Source: Ampelocalamus luodianensis
Lineage: Eukaryota > Streptophyta > Magnoliopsida > Poales > Poaceae
Assembly (NCBI GenBank): GCA_036346255.1
Contig: CM070617.1
Coordinates: forward strand, 22,619,080-22,683,079
DNA length: 64,000 nt
Direction of reading: 5' to 3'
The position numbers and the translations under genes are program-made. The notes beneath the pieces are model-generated. The model did not search any database. It had not been told where the DNA came from and saw nothing but the letters and a program-made list of their open reading frames with translations. Shown here in pieces: positions 11,930 through 24,330 of this stretch. Every line of letters starts with the position of its first letter. Position 1 is the stretch's first letter.

Positions 11930-12241
11930 TGTCCTGCATACCTACAAGAGCAACAATTGTTGCAGCTTGGAGATGCATCAATTTCCCCCCTTTTGTTCTC
12001 TAATTTAGTTGGTCAGCATAAACACCATCCTCACCGGAGTCACTCTTAGTTGATGTGCAATCACTCTCACTTGATGAACTCATCTACAAACAGTTACAAA
12101 AAATGTAGCATTAGCACAAATTATTCTAGTTAAAAAAATAAACATAGATGAACGTAGTTCAAACATAACATGGTCACAATCACAAATTAATTTATTTCAA
12201 GCATTAACATACAAGAACTTAGTTCAAACATACATAATAGT

Positions 12242-13208
12242 CTAGTCTAACATAATCAATGTAAACAGAGGAATTACATAAAATATTGATAAAAAGAACA
12301 TAAAAAAGCTTCTAGTTCCTTTTCTAGTTTTCATACATCCTCTTGAGCTAGGCAACACTTCCATGATTGGTCTCTGCGACCAAAACACTGCTCGATATTC
12401 ATGTTTTATAAAGAGGTTTGATGCATTAAAGTGTTCATCACTCCCGTCCTTTACTCTAGATTGGACATCCATCCGCATGTGTTCTACAATCTCATTATCA
12501 GCTTGATCAACCCTATGCGATGTCACTGAATTGCTATTAGTCAGATGGTCCACTAGACGCTTAACTTCCTTAACCATAGGGTTCTTCTTGTTCTTCTTTG
12601 GGCTACGATCAACACCAGTAGCCTTTCGCTTCCACAGGCCCTTCGTTTCCTTCTCTGCTACCTTATTTGTCCCCTCTAGAATGGCCACATCATCATATGA
12701 ACCATCACTTCCTATATTTGTGACTTCTTTAGGTATGCCAGGGATAACAACATACCAAGATGTGACATTAGCATTCAGAAACTGATTTCAAGTTCCTTTA
12801 CATTATCAAGTGGTGCTTTCTTAAATTGGGCATACTTCGAATTGGCTTGAAAAAATTAGACAAGCTATGTAAACACAAGGATATTTTGGGAAGTAAGGAG
12901 GAAAAAACTTTGTCAAGTTTGTACCTTTTTTAGTCTGCCCACCAGTCATCGTTAACCATAATTGTTCCATTCACAACATCCCAACCTAGACCAGTAGCTG
13001 CATGCTTCAATTATTTCCACATTGAGAACGTGGTCTTCAAAGTCTCCGTGTCTTTGCCATGAATTTTTCAGCTAGGTTCTTATATACATTGGGATTCAAA
13101 TGTCCAATTGGCCTATTCCTAACCTTAACTTCAACAACACATCTCATAGAATGCTTCATTGGCAAATGAATCCCACACTGCAACAGGGCACTTAACTACC
13201 TTGTCCAT
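12242..13208 (-). pseudogene. Harbinger-associated MYB/SANT-like protein (ORF1), decayed
   Basis: The frame starts at the ATG at 13208 (MDKVVKCPVAVWDSFANEAF). It continues with RNRPIGHLNPNVYKNLAEKF, typical of the Myb/SANT-like domain (Myb_DNA-bind_3) encoded beside plant Harbinger transposases. After a frameshift near 13045 comes ATGLGWDVVNGTI, then NDDWW, with stops on either side. The segment 12688-12400 encodes a basic linker (KKNKKNPMVKEVK) and the FIKHEYRAVFW tail. In active elements this protein binds the termini and imports the transposase into the nucleus. Same strand and order as the transposase downstream, so both belong to one element. Confidence 0.85.
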
Positions 13209-13797
13209 CTAATACATCATCATATCGTACTGTTAGTTCAATAAATTTGAACAAGGAACTAGATCATCATGCTTTCCATTGCAAATTAACCATGAACGCG
13301 AACATACACTGACTCTTGTACCATGAACATACACAAATAAGACATATAATCATTCATATTTGAAAGCAAAGGAAACAAGGAAGTATGCATCTCGCTGCCA
13401 TGGAAACAAGGAGCAACACTTTCTGGGAGGTAGCAGTGTACATTAATTTTCCAGCTACAAATTAATTTCCCCGAGACTAATTAGTCATACTTTCCCAGTT
13501 CAGTAGTCTATTCGAGGCACTAAGGCAGCATTACAAAGTAATTTCAGATCTAGGCACCATACCAAAGAAGGAATAAGTATATATTTGGTCTCTTGACTCT
13601 TCTCTTCGTTTAATTTTTGTCACCCATTTGTAAAATCAGGTAGAACCCGTCCCCTTTCTCTCAATACCAGATAAATCTTACCCCTTCTCCGGTTTGACCA
13701 TGGTTTTGACCTAATAAATCCCGATTTTGTCCCATGTGGCGTCCATATCGGCTGCCACATAATCTTTTTCCACCTCCTCATACTCTCTCTCTCTACC
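13209..13797. other. Non-coding DNA upstream of the Harbinger ORF1
   Basis: AT-rich flank of the Harbinger copy up to about 13560, then a sequence rich in short pyrimidine runs leading into the P450 fragment. No gene, clear TIR or repeat was identified. Confidence 0.4.
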
Positions 13798-14215
13798 ATG
13801 TTCTCTCTGACAAAGCCTTCAGTGAGCGCACCGTACCGTCTTCTCCACCGACACGGCCTTCAATCGCCTCCTCGTTGCGACTGTAGCTACCCCTCCTCCA
13901 TCGCCACGCTCCTCAGCGTGCACTCCCTCATCCTCACACACAGCCACACAAACAAGCGACTCCATTTCCTCACACTCACCAGCCTCCCCGCGTCGCCGCC
14001 CCTCCTCGCCCACATCGACCGCCTCGTCCTCACGACCATGCTCTAGTGGGAGCCCACCACCACCATCTGCCTCTTAGACGAGGCCAAGAATATCACCTTC
14101 AATCTCACCATCAAACAACCGTCAGCATAGAACCGGGAACCCTCGACCGAGAGCCACCGCCTCGACTCCGTCGTCCCCGCCTCCCATGACCCCGATGTTT
14201 TGCGCAGGAGTTTTG
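13798..14215 (+). pseudogene. CYP90A-like cytochrome P450 fragment
   Basis: The frame encodes CSYPSSIATLL, then KRLHFLTLTSLPASPPLL, AHIDRLVLTTM, and after a stop WEPTTTICLLDEAKNITFNLT, then (after a 1-base frame change) VSIEPG. This order matches the N-terminal third of CYP90A (CPD-type) P450s, enzymes of brassinosteroid synthesis. A segment just upstream reads FSTDTAFNRLLVAT in another frame, so there is at least one frameshift before CSYP as well. The haem-binding Cys region and the rest of the protein are missing. The fragment stops where an LTR begins at 14236, so the LTR probably truncated it. A captured or processed fragment, not an active gene. Confidence 0.75.
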
Positions 14216-14235
14216 CTACCGTCACTCGTGACCTC

Positions 14236-16616
14236 TATAACATCCCAAAGTGTTGTTACCAAAAATAAAATAAATAAATTTATTGTTTTATTGAATTTTC
14301 TAAAATTTGAAAGAATTCTATTGCTTTATTTGAATTCTTGGATTTTTTAAAAGTTAAAAAATATATAATAAAATAATAATAATAATAATAATATTTAATT
14401 GAAGTTATTGAAGTCTTATTTGATTTAAACTAAAAAATGAACATTTAATTAATTTATAGAATTTTCTAGAACATTTTAAAAGCTTTTTTCTAAATATTTT
14501 AAAGCCAAAATAATTTATTTGCAAAATTAAAAGGCAATTATAAGTTGGAAGTATTTTATTTAAGTCCAAAATACCTCCAGCAATTTATGTGATTTTTTCC
14601 ATAATTTTTGGATTTATTTTGATATTTTTAAAGCTATTTTGGATTAATCGGATTAATTAAATTGCAAAATTATTTGAAAACCCCAAAACCCTTTTGGGCC
14701 GAAACAATCCCGGCCCCATTCCTATTACTCCCTCACCCGGCCCACTCGGCCCATCTCCACCCGCGCCTCTCTCCTCCCTCACTTCCCGGCCCCACCCGCC
14801 AGCCACCTCCCCGCCACTGTCGCGTGGGCCCGCCCGAGCCTTCTTCCTTCTCCCCTTCTTCCTGCGCGCCTCCGCCATCTCCGCTCGCGGGAACTCCGTC
14901 AAACCGCCGCCCCAACCTCCCGCGTCCCCGCCCCGCACACGTGCGCGCACGACTCGGCGCCTCCAACCGCCCTCGCCCCCACCTTCTCCCCCTCTCCTCG
15001 CATCGGTTTCGCCCGAATCAACCGCGCGCCTAACCGCCGCCGCGATCCCCGCCGCCACGATCTTCCGCCTCCGACCTCCTCCGCCCCTATAAAAGGGAGC
15101 ACGAGGTGCCCCTCGACTCACTCAACCTCACCCCGCCACCCACTCGCTCCCTCTCGCTTTAGATCGGCCATATTTTGAGCTTCCGCCCTGCCACCGAGCT
15201 TCACTTCGCCGCCCCTAGCGCCGCCACCACCGCCGCCACATCCTCACCGTCGCCACCATCGGCTTCGCCGTGCCTTCGTCGACCTGGAGAAAGTACTTGT
15301 AAGTACTAGGTGACCTGTTAAGAAAAACAACATCACCTCAGTATCAGTTGATCTGTTCACCTCAAGCAAGGCAAGTTATACCCTTGATCATATCGATCAT
15401 ATTATTTAAAATTATTTAAATTCTGTTTTAAATTATTATGACATGCTTATTTATATTCAGTAATTTAAATTCCTGTTTTAAATTTATAGTTATGCCTAAA
15501 ATCATTTGTATGACTAATTTTGATAATTGAATCAAACATGTTGTCACCTTAGTCAAAACCTGGTTGATACGATAGTATGAACTGGGATCATTTCGGAAAA
15601 TATTGTGCTTAACCATGCTTATAGACCAAACATGTTTCATTTAGGGAATTTCAGCCAAAAATCAACTATTATTTAGATTGTACCCTTGGCATTAGTGTGT
15701 CATGGAAGTTCATAAATGACTTTGGAAAATAAAATAAAATGATGGTTTGGACTTGGGCGAAATGGTTATCTGGTGGGTGCAGGTTTATGCACGGACTCAA
15801 CTGGGTAGGTTGAGGCTCAGGGTTCTGTTGGTTGTTGCTCGGGTCAGTTAAGGACCGGTCTTCGAGCCGCATCTTGCTAAACCACATCGTACTACCACAT
15901 GTCTTGTATGGGCAGGATTTGGCCGATTAATTTGCAAAGTTCCATCATGGTCGTTCCTATTGATGCGGTGGGTAGTCTTTCATGACTTTTGTTAGTCCCA
16001 CCTAGCGCAAGAGGGGGCCTGAACCATGCAGACGGGTAGTCCAAAGGGGATGAAACCTTAGCGAGGGAGGACTGTGGTGGAATGGCGTATTGTAAAAGCC
16101 TCGTGATGATCACTTAGTCGCACACCTTCGGAAGTGTGTCAGACGAACATTAAAAGTTGATTATCTTTTGTGGGTAAAGTTGTACAACCTCTGCAGAGTG
16201 TTAATCTATTCGAATAGCCGTGTCCACGGTCATGGACATACTGGCAAAGCCACTCAAAGTTAGACTTTGGTTTTGATTTAAAAATATTTTTGTAAAACAG
16301 TTTTGACATAGATGGGTGTCCATGAGAAAAGTTGTGGGTTGAAGCCCCGGTTTGATGCCCGTGTTTATGTTGGTGTTAGGTTGGTGTCTACACTATCTTT
16401 ATCAATTCAAAATCAATTTTGGATTTTATAAAAACTTGAGCTTTTTTAACTTAGTATGGTATTTAATGTCAAATGGTATCAATTCTATTGTTTATTAATA
16501 AATTTTAGCGTTTATGGTTGTGTTATCACATTTGTTTACTGTGTTAGCTAGCCACTGATCATGGGACTAGTTCAGTTATGCACAGAAGATCTGGGATGTT
16601 ACTCCCTGGTCTGACA
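14236..16616 (+). mobile_element. 5' LTR of a Ty3/gypsy-type retrotransposon (2.4 kb LTR)
   Basis: The LTR begins TATAACATCCC (the family form is TGTAACATCCC, as at 52884) and ends CTGACA at 16616, directly before a primer-binding site. It has an AT-rich start (14240-14680), a GC-rich core (14690-15290) with a TATA box CTATAAAAGG near 15088, and a less GC-rich 3' part with segments shared with the solo LTR at 52884-55906 (for example TCGTACTACCACATGTC). The GC-rich open frames at 14657-15121 are composition artefacts of the LTR core. Confidence 0.85.
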
Positions 16617-16619
16617 AAG

Positions 16620-16632
16620 TGGTATCAGAGCC
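16620..16632 (+). other. Retrotransposon primer-binding site (initiator Met tRNA)
   Basis: TGGTATCAGAGCC starts three bases after the LTR end and is complementary to the 3' end of plant initiator Met tRNA, the usual primer for minus-strand DNA synthesis. Confidence 0.9.
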
Positions 16633-17200
16633 ATATCACTGTAGTTCGTGACCTAGTTAGAATGACCGTTAGTTGAAAACTTCAAAACTTATTTTATACA
16701 ATAAGAAAAATAATTTGTTCTCTCCTCATCTTGGTCATCTGTCTATCTTTAGCTTCTTCCTTGTGATTCTTTCTTACCTAATTTTCTCCTCACGATTTTA
16801 TAATATTAAATGAATCCCCTTTTCCTAGAAATTTTCTATAGTGCAAGACCTCAAGACATCGAATCGTCCTAAGGGTGAAGGGAACCAAGTGGGAGAGAAA
16901 TGGATTCAAAATGGGATGGAATGGAATGAAAGGGCTTTTTAACTGGTGGTATTTGATGAGTAATTTTGTTGAACTTCTAGTGGCAAATAGGTATACCCCT
17001 CCTACAATAAACCCATAAGTGATGTTCCGAGTTGCTTCGACTGCGGCTTACTCCGTAGGCTGCTAAGAAGCTAGTCTGTTGGAGGACTTCTGGCTTTTTT
17101 GAAACAGAACCCCTACAGAGGTCGGCCCAGATCAAATACGCCGACACTGCTGGCGACGGAGACCCACCCAAGTGATGTGATTGATGATCACGCTACTATG
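16633..17200 (+). mobile_element. Start of the retrotransposon internal region, truncated
   Basis: The sequence after the primer-binding site looks like a gypsy leader (CAAGACCTCAAGACATCG near 16845) but no gag frame or 3' LTR follows. The right boundary is uncertain; composition changes near 17200. Confidence 0.5.
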
Positions 17201-19225
17201 AGACAATTGGATGACAAGTGCACGTCTGCACTAACCAACTAACATGTGCATTTGCTAGCCTATTTAATACGCGTACGCGTCCGGCGAGAGAAGGAAGGTA
17301 AGGGAAGGGACCTTGCAGTCGCAGCGAAGCAAACGCAAATGGACGAACAAACGCGACGAGCCCACGGCGGTCTTGCCCAGATGGGCGTCCGCGTCCTGTT
17401 TTATTCGAACCGGACAGGTGTTTTCAGGCGGGAAGGCCAAGACGTCCGTGTCACAGACGCGTAGCAGTCAGTAGCCATCACCTATGTTGTTACGGTTTCG
17501 ATCACAATTCACAGCGGCCCGTTTTGGTACACATGTATGTGAAGGGAAGTTTTGGCACAAATTCTCACCGGTTTTCGAGTCAATATGATACGAGCGTCAA
17601 GTGAAGAAGCAAAAGCTATCTCCTCTCCCTTCACGGCACACTTCACCTTTGTACTGTATGAGGGAGAATCAGGTGCAAGCGCTGCGGAAAATAAACGAAA
17701 GGACGGGTGTTGGACAGTGCAAATACGGCCCAATTCAACTTTGGAGTTGTTGGGCTGCCACTTCCAGCATGGAAATTTCGAACTCCAATGCTATGGTCCA
17801 GCCCAGTGCAGTGGAGGTCTACTTCACCGGCATCACAAATGCTTCCTGCCTCCTAAATCTGTTTGTACTGAACACCAATCCATTGCGCGAAGAAAAATGC
17901 TGCACATTTTCCCTAATCGTTTTCACAAACGAAACGGGGGATTGTAAATTTGATTTGTTAGAAAGGCTAACAATGGAAGTATGAAACCATCCAACACAGT
18001 TTTTATTGCCTACATCACTCGCTCAGTCACTCTCAAGTCCTTAGTCCTTATCCAAACACCACCCAACAAAACTTGTACACCACCTGAGGAAAGCTCTATC
18101 ATCAGGTACCAATCGCCTCGTTGTTTTTATCAACCGGTAGAGTCCCATCACTCAAGTTGCTTGTGAACAGTTCACGGAAAACAAAATGCACGTCAACGGA
18201 TAGGGAGCTGACGAGATTTTTGACACAGTGATGATTCGTCCTGGCCGATGCTGTTGTGTCGTCTGAGTGGAGCAAATATACTTCTGGTGCGATCGGCTCA
18301 CCCAATCCAGATACCAACGTGTTTCGGCAGAGGTTTTTTTGTTCCGAATGCTGCTTTATAGAAGCTCTCATCTTCCCTTAAAAAAGAAGCTCTCATCTTC
18401 CCTAAAAAAAAGAAGCTCTCATCTGCTTTTAAAATAGAAGAGCATCAAACCAGCCGATAGCAACGGGCTGCAAACCCATAATTTGGGTCTCGGCCTGGCA
18501 GCCTAGATATGGATGAAAGAAACAACGGAGTCTAGGAGTTATCGGCGATGGGCCTGGAGGAAACCTTGCCGTGGATTAAATCACGTTTGTTCGGCATGAC
18601 TCGTAGGCTTTTTTCTGTTTCTGCCGGACAAGCAAGCGAAATCTTGTAGGGCGTTTACTAGGCCGCTGACCCATGACCATGAATCAGCACCAGCCCAATG
18701 CATAATGAACCATAAACTCCGAATCTCCAACCCCGTATTCTTACGGTTTCGAACAAGAGCCTGGGCTTCAAGAGTCAGGCAATTCCATCACAAGAAAGTA
18801 GCTAGAATAATCCTAAAGAGAGGCAAAAGTAATCAGAAAAGCTGGCCTAATCACCGGGGTAGAAAGTAATCAGGAGTATCCACCACACGCCACCACACCG
18901 CAGCAGCGCCGGCTTACACTCCGCGCGGACTCACTCACGCTGTCACGCACCGACCCCTTCCATGTGAAGCACCAGACTGCACATCGGCCGCGCTGTGCAA
19001 TCGATCACAAACAATCATCACAGAGACTAGAGAGCTCATGGCACATATGCCTTTTTAGCTGGACGCACACGTAAACCAATCCTTGCATCCACGCACCTTG
19101 AGAGAGAAGCGAATTAAGCACTTATCAGGACATAACACTAGCACAGACAATCAGATACAGCACAAAAGCGTGAACAGCAAGTGTGCATGCACGTACGCGC
19201 GCATCGAATGAACCCTGCTTGCGAT
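17201..19225. other. Intergenic DNA with a short tandem repeat
   Basis: No gene was recognised. Open frames at 17552-17947, 17601-17984 and 18102-18371 overlap one another and lack domain features. At 18361-18425 three copies of GAAGCTCTCATC recur every 25-26 bp, separated by A-rich spacers. Confidence 0.4.
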
Positions 19226-19416
19226 CAGTGGTGGATTAAGAATGAAAATAACCGAAGATCCCTGAAGACTATGTTCGGCTGAGCTGTGGTTTGGGATATC
19301 TCTTAATGTTGGGATAAGAGTGTCCACATTACATGTAAAAGGTTATATCTAAAATAAAATAAAAATTAAACCCGGTGTCCTGTGCACCCTGCTGCTGCAC
19401 TGTAGATCCACCCTTG
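19226..19416. mobile_element. hAT-like MITE (191 bp)
   Basis: Ends CAGTGGTGGAT and ATCCACCCTTG are imperfect inverted repeats. The flanking 8-bp direct repeat CTTGCGAT (19218-19225 and 19417-19424) is exact. Non-coding. TIR and duplication length fit the hAT superfamily. Confidence 0.75.
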
Positions 19417-19424
19417 CTTGCGAT

Positions 19425-22130
19425 GTACGCACCGGATCGAGGATATATATACATTTCTTGAGGGGGGGGTCATCCCAAAGGCAGACATGGGGCGAACCTG
19501 GCACGACCGGCCGATCGATAAAATATGCATATCGATCCGCATATGCATGCACTTGAATACTACAAAATTGTACTCCAAGTCTAATCGAGGAATTTAGCCG
19601 GGACCCTGTCGTGCCGGCGAAAGGTTAATCAGGATCGCACGCACATGGGCGCGTGGAGACGACCCGCGCGGTGGCCCAGTCGCGACAGGTGTTCCACCGG
19701 CACGTCGCGGCACATGCATGATGAGGAGAAGATTGCTTGAACAGTACCTCCATGAAGTAGTAGTATGTAATTTACTGGTAATTGAAGGAAGTGGCGGTTA
19801 GCCCCGGATCCAAACAACTTGCGCCGTCACCGGCCGGCAGAATTAACCTTGCTGAATGCTGATGCATGTATAGTTTTGTTTGTACACACCGCTCTGCTCA
19901 TGCTGGGTGTAGCATTGAGGAATGGAGCGGAATGGAGCACAGCATCTGGTGCAGCCCATGCGGGTGCGGTGTCCATGTTCTTGTCGGCGTAGCATGGCGT
20001 GTCCTGCGCAAAGATGACAACATGCATGAAACGAAATGTACACAGCATAGGAGAAAGTAATAGATATGTTTATTAGCACAGCCATGCTAACATCTGTAAA
20101 TAATGACGGTACAGTAGCATTCATATTTGACAATATTTTATATGATCATCCCATAAAATTTGACACAGTAGTAAATAAATTAGTGGTGGCTGTTTACTTC
20201 TGACGAGGTCGTATGAGTAACTCGTGAGTCCCGGCCCAGTTAGGATTGAGCCCAAATGAGGCCCCGTGTAGGGTATAATGCTAGTTGAGGGTGAGTTATC
20301 ATAGCATATTAATAAACCTAGCGCCAATTACATTTAAACCCTGAGCGAGTATTTGAAACTGGAGTGTCACGTAACTACTCTATATAGCGTGTGGTAGACG
20401 TTAGTCTATTTGGAGCTGAAGTGTTAGATAGCAACTACGTATATTTTGGAGCGAAATCTGTTATACCAGCTGTATACTACTAGAGCTAGAGCTGGACCAT
20501 GGCGATGGTCCCAAAGGAAAACAAAAGAAAGGCTCTCGAATTAATTAGCGGATTGTCTCACTAGATTCCACAGATAGTCTGTCCTGGGGAAAAGAGTCTA
20601 TGGCTCTATGGTCCAGAACCGACCAGCTTGAATGGAAGCCCAAACAAAACTTCCGGTGCAATACTGGTAAGCTACCAAACGGAGGGTCAGGGATACCTAG
20701 GAGGAGCGACCTTTTCGTCTTTTTTGTCTTTGCGTTTGTGTTTGTCTCGGTCTCTGTTGGAGGGAAATTTCAAACGATCCAAAATTTTCACATGGTTAAC
20801 TTACACAGAGCAGAAGCTTCAGGGACCAAGCGACAAATGGCAGCTATTTGACTTGTACTTCTATACTACGGTATGAGTTTAATAATGGTGGTACCGAGCA
20901 CAAGCCTCCATTTGCCTCGCAAACGTAATTCGCTTTTGTTAATTGTTGCAGTAGTTAGTTGCCCAGGTCTCCAGCCATGTGAGCGTAACATAAGCGGAGA
21001 ACTAATCACGCTTAAATCTAATTGCTTACAGTTGACTATACATCTGACAGAATGTAACTACACATAAAACCCGCTTCTGCCATTCCAAATTTCTAGACAC
21101 GCACTCCGGTCTCCAGGTCCAGTTCAAGTCTCCCAGACCATCCAAGGACCCGCCAAAGCGTTTTGAATTTTGTAGTTGTTACAACGATTGAATTTGGATC
21201 ACAAATCATCAGTAGTACTACTACAAACGCACACCTTTTTTGTTCCCGTTGAATCGCCTCGTATTCTGTAGATTCAAAAACAAATACTGAATGGTACGTA
21301 AATACTCCATTACTGGACGCTTTTAAGCACTACTTGTACTTGATGATTCGAACAGGTGAAAATTTGATAACGAAGGGGCAGCCTGGGCCTCTGGGGCGAG
21401 TCCGGGACTGGGACAAGAGAGCGGGAGAGCAATCAGCGAATGCAATCACGCAACCGGCGTGACTACGAGCCGAGACCAATCTAGGTGGGGCCGTGCCACC
21501 ACCCGGCCGCTGGCTCTCGGCTCTCGGCAACGTGCAACGTGACGGCCATGGGCATGGGCGCCGGTTGCACCAGCTCGAACGCAACAACTTTTGCACCGAT
21601 GAAGACAGCCCAACACCGGATGGCGGATGCCTTCCCCGCTTCCTCGTACACAACCATCCTACACAACAGAAGTACCGTTCTGTGCAGCAAAGCGAAATAC
21701 AGATATAAAGACTCGTCGGGAACCGCTTTCCAGTTTCTACCAGCCACATTTTTTTTTGGTAGGATTTTGAAATAAAATTCTCGGAAAGTGCACATAAAAC
21801 AATTGAATTCCCGCATGAATTTTGGCAAAATCACCACATTCTAAATGAGACCCAAACATTCTGAAAGTGATGTAAGCATTTATGTTTCTACGAAGTACGA
21901 TAAGAATCTACAAAGGAAAGAAAAGGCAATCTAGAAAGGAACATTGCGGGGCATGCAACAATCTGATTATCTCATCGAGCCATACTACACAGTGTCATCT
22001 AACAATCACATCATCTAACAACAGTACGAGAGATAACTACTCCAATACATCGTCTCTTAGCATTAGCCCATATAATAAACATATCATATTTTATAATTTT
22101 TTCAACTAGCAGTCCTATATGTCAATCTAA
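19425..22130. other. Intergenic DNA, no supported gene
   Basis: Short overlapping frames on both strands lack conserved motifs. GC-rich islands at 19480-20020 and 21340-21720 resemble promoter or captured-gene sequence but show no start-to-splice structure I can defend. Confidence 0.35.
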
Positions 22131-22900
22131 CTCTGGTGTTAAACTCTCACCATCTCTCTCTTCCCTCACATTCTCTTATACACCTCACTTCCGCTGTCAG
22201 TGTGCCCCTGTCCTCCCATCGCATCGGTCGTCGCCGCCTCCTCCTTCTCCCTCGCTATCACCGTTTGACATCGCTGCCATCCCCTTGTTCCTTCTTCCTC
22301 GCCATCGCCGCCCTCTCCCTCGCCATCCTTGCTCCCCATCTCCGTCGAATCTGAGTCGCTTGGATTTGAGTCTCTGGATGTCGCCGCCTTCTCCCTCGCT
22401 ATCACCACTTCCCACCACCGCAACCCTCCCCTTACTCCCCGTCTCCGCCAGATTTAAGCCACCGACCGTTGCCACCTTCTCCCTCGCCATCACCGCCTTC
22501 CACTCTCGTCGCCCTCCCCTTGCTTCCTCGCTGCCGGATGATAGATCCGGTCGGATCCGGTCAGATCTGCATTATCGATGACTATGGAGGTCTCCGCCAT
22601 CGTTGAGGTCACATAACTTGCGACTGTGCCCCACCCGACTGGAAGCGAGACAAAGGGAGACCGACACGGCGAGCTTGGGCATCTTCCTCAAAGTGGGGCC
22701 CACAAAACGCGTGAAGAAACGACAACATCGCTCCAATATGGAAAAGGGTTGGCACTTGAGTCTTGTTTTGCGCGATGCGATGGTCATGTTCACACGTGAA
22801 CCTCCTCTCTCATCGTTCTCTCTTCTCCATGTCATTCACAAATCTTAGCTGGTATTGCTTAGAGGCGTTGATGTAATGATGTTGGAGATGTTCTAAAATA
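22130..22900. mobile_element. Probable non-autonomous DNA element with GC-rich core
   Basis: A pyrimidine-rich, low-complexity block (repeated CTCCCTCGCTATCACC and CTCGCCATC motifs at 22240-22500) is framed by AT-rich DNA. This composition is typical of the cores of grass MULE-like non-autonomous elements. No terminal inverted repeat or target duplication was found, so class and borders are tentative. Confidence 0.35.
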
Positions 22901-23319
22901 ATAGGAATCAAATAACGATCTTTTCCTCTTTGTTGGAAAGGCGTCACTCAAACAATTTCAAGTCGCCAACTCTCAAACACAGGGAAAGGTCACTTTTGAT
23001 CTAAACAGAACTCAAGGTTTTTGGAGGAGGTTTGATAATTTGTCACTCCATGCCTTAATAACATATGGTCAGAGACCCATATGCGAGTGAAACATAGAGT
23101 GATAAATTATCAATTGCACATCAACTTAGTGGCAATTCATCGATAATCCCTTTGGACAAAGAGGTTGAAACAAAACAAAAGGAATTAGGCGTGCGCACAC
23201 CACACAAAACGAAGGCAACACATTGACCGGGTCAGAGGCTCACCAAGCCATGACTCCGCGCAACATGGGTACAAGACGACGGAAACAAACATACAAGGCA
23301 AAACGGAATCTCCCCCAAA

Positions 23320-24330
23320 CACTTGGGTATTTTTATGCCATTGCAAAGTTTTCGGATCCCTCATTATACATTACAAAATTACATCTCTCTTTCATGCTAG
23401 TACAAACTCCAAATCATACCCTTTATGCAATCATTGATCAGTCAATGCAAATACCATTTTGCCCTTGTCATCTTCTTCCTTCTTCTCAATCAGGATAGTA
23501 GGAAGGGAGAGAAACACACGTAGAGAGATGGGAGGTGCGACTGCGGCGGTGGAACGGAGACGACACCGAGTGCCCGGCATGTTCCCAGACGACGCGAACA
23601 CAAGAGAGGTGTTTGGAAGTCCGAAAGTGGATGAGGACGACTAGAACATGCAAAGATGAGGCGGCCAGCGCGGGAGAGAGAGAAAAAGGGCGACGATGGA
23701 TCTGGGCAAAATCGATAGGATAGTGAAAGCATCGAATGTTCCCGGATGAGGGGATTGTGTTTTTGTGGATGAGTGTGGTGGTGGAGATGCTAGGGAGGCT
23801 AGCGCCGGCGTCAACCATTGCGGTGACTAGGAGGACGACGATGGCAGTCCACAGTGGAGGGGACGGCTGAGGGTGGTGTGGATCAGCTTACCTTGTGACG
23901 CAGACGGTTTGACAAGAGGATGTCAAGGGCAATGGGTCGACAGAAGCAGGGAGGAGGGCAGCAACGAGGCTCAACACCGGTGGTATTCTAGTGGGTTTCG
24001 TTTCGACGATGGGCAAGGGAGGTGGCTGGGGGACGGAGGGAGAGAATGGGGGGCGAGGAGGAAGAAGGCCAAGGTAATTTAGGTATTTTAGAAAAATCTG
24101 GCGACAAATAACTAACAAAGTTGACAATAATAGCAAAAAAGGTAACGTGGGGGAGGAAGGCGGGGGAGGAGGCGACTAGGGGAGGGAGGAGGAAGAGTGG
24201 AAGACAATGATAATTTGGGCATTTTCGGAAGAAAAATTTGAGGGTAAAAATATAACCGAGTTGGCAGTAATTACAAAAATATAACGTTTGTAAAATATAA
24301 TAGCATGAAAGGGATTTTTTTTTTTGCTTT
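23320..24330. mobile_element. Probable non-autonomous DNA element with GC-rich core
   Basis: A GC-rich block (23500-24060) is followed by two divergent direct copies of an AT-rich module (24072-24145 and 24208-24287), both ending in AACG. The stretch at about 23330-23420 is weakly similar to the reverse complement of 24230-24320 (shared TTTCATGCTA), suggesting terminal repeats. Borders are not secure. Confidence 0.3.

Noticed and set aside
14657..15121. Long frames on both strands in a GC-rich block
   Set aside because: They lie in the U3 of an LTR; overlapping open frames on both strands reflect low stop frequency in GC-rich DNA. The same applies to 53573-54115.
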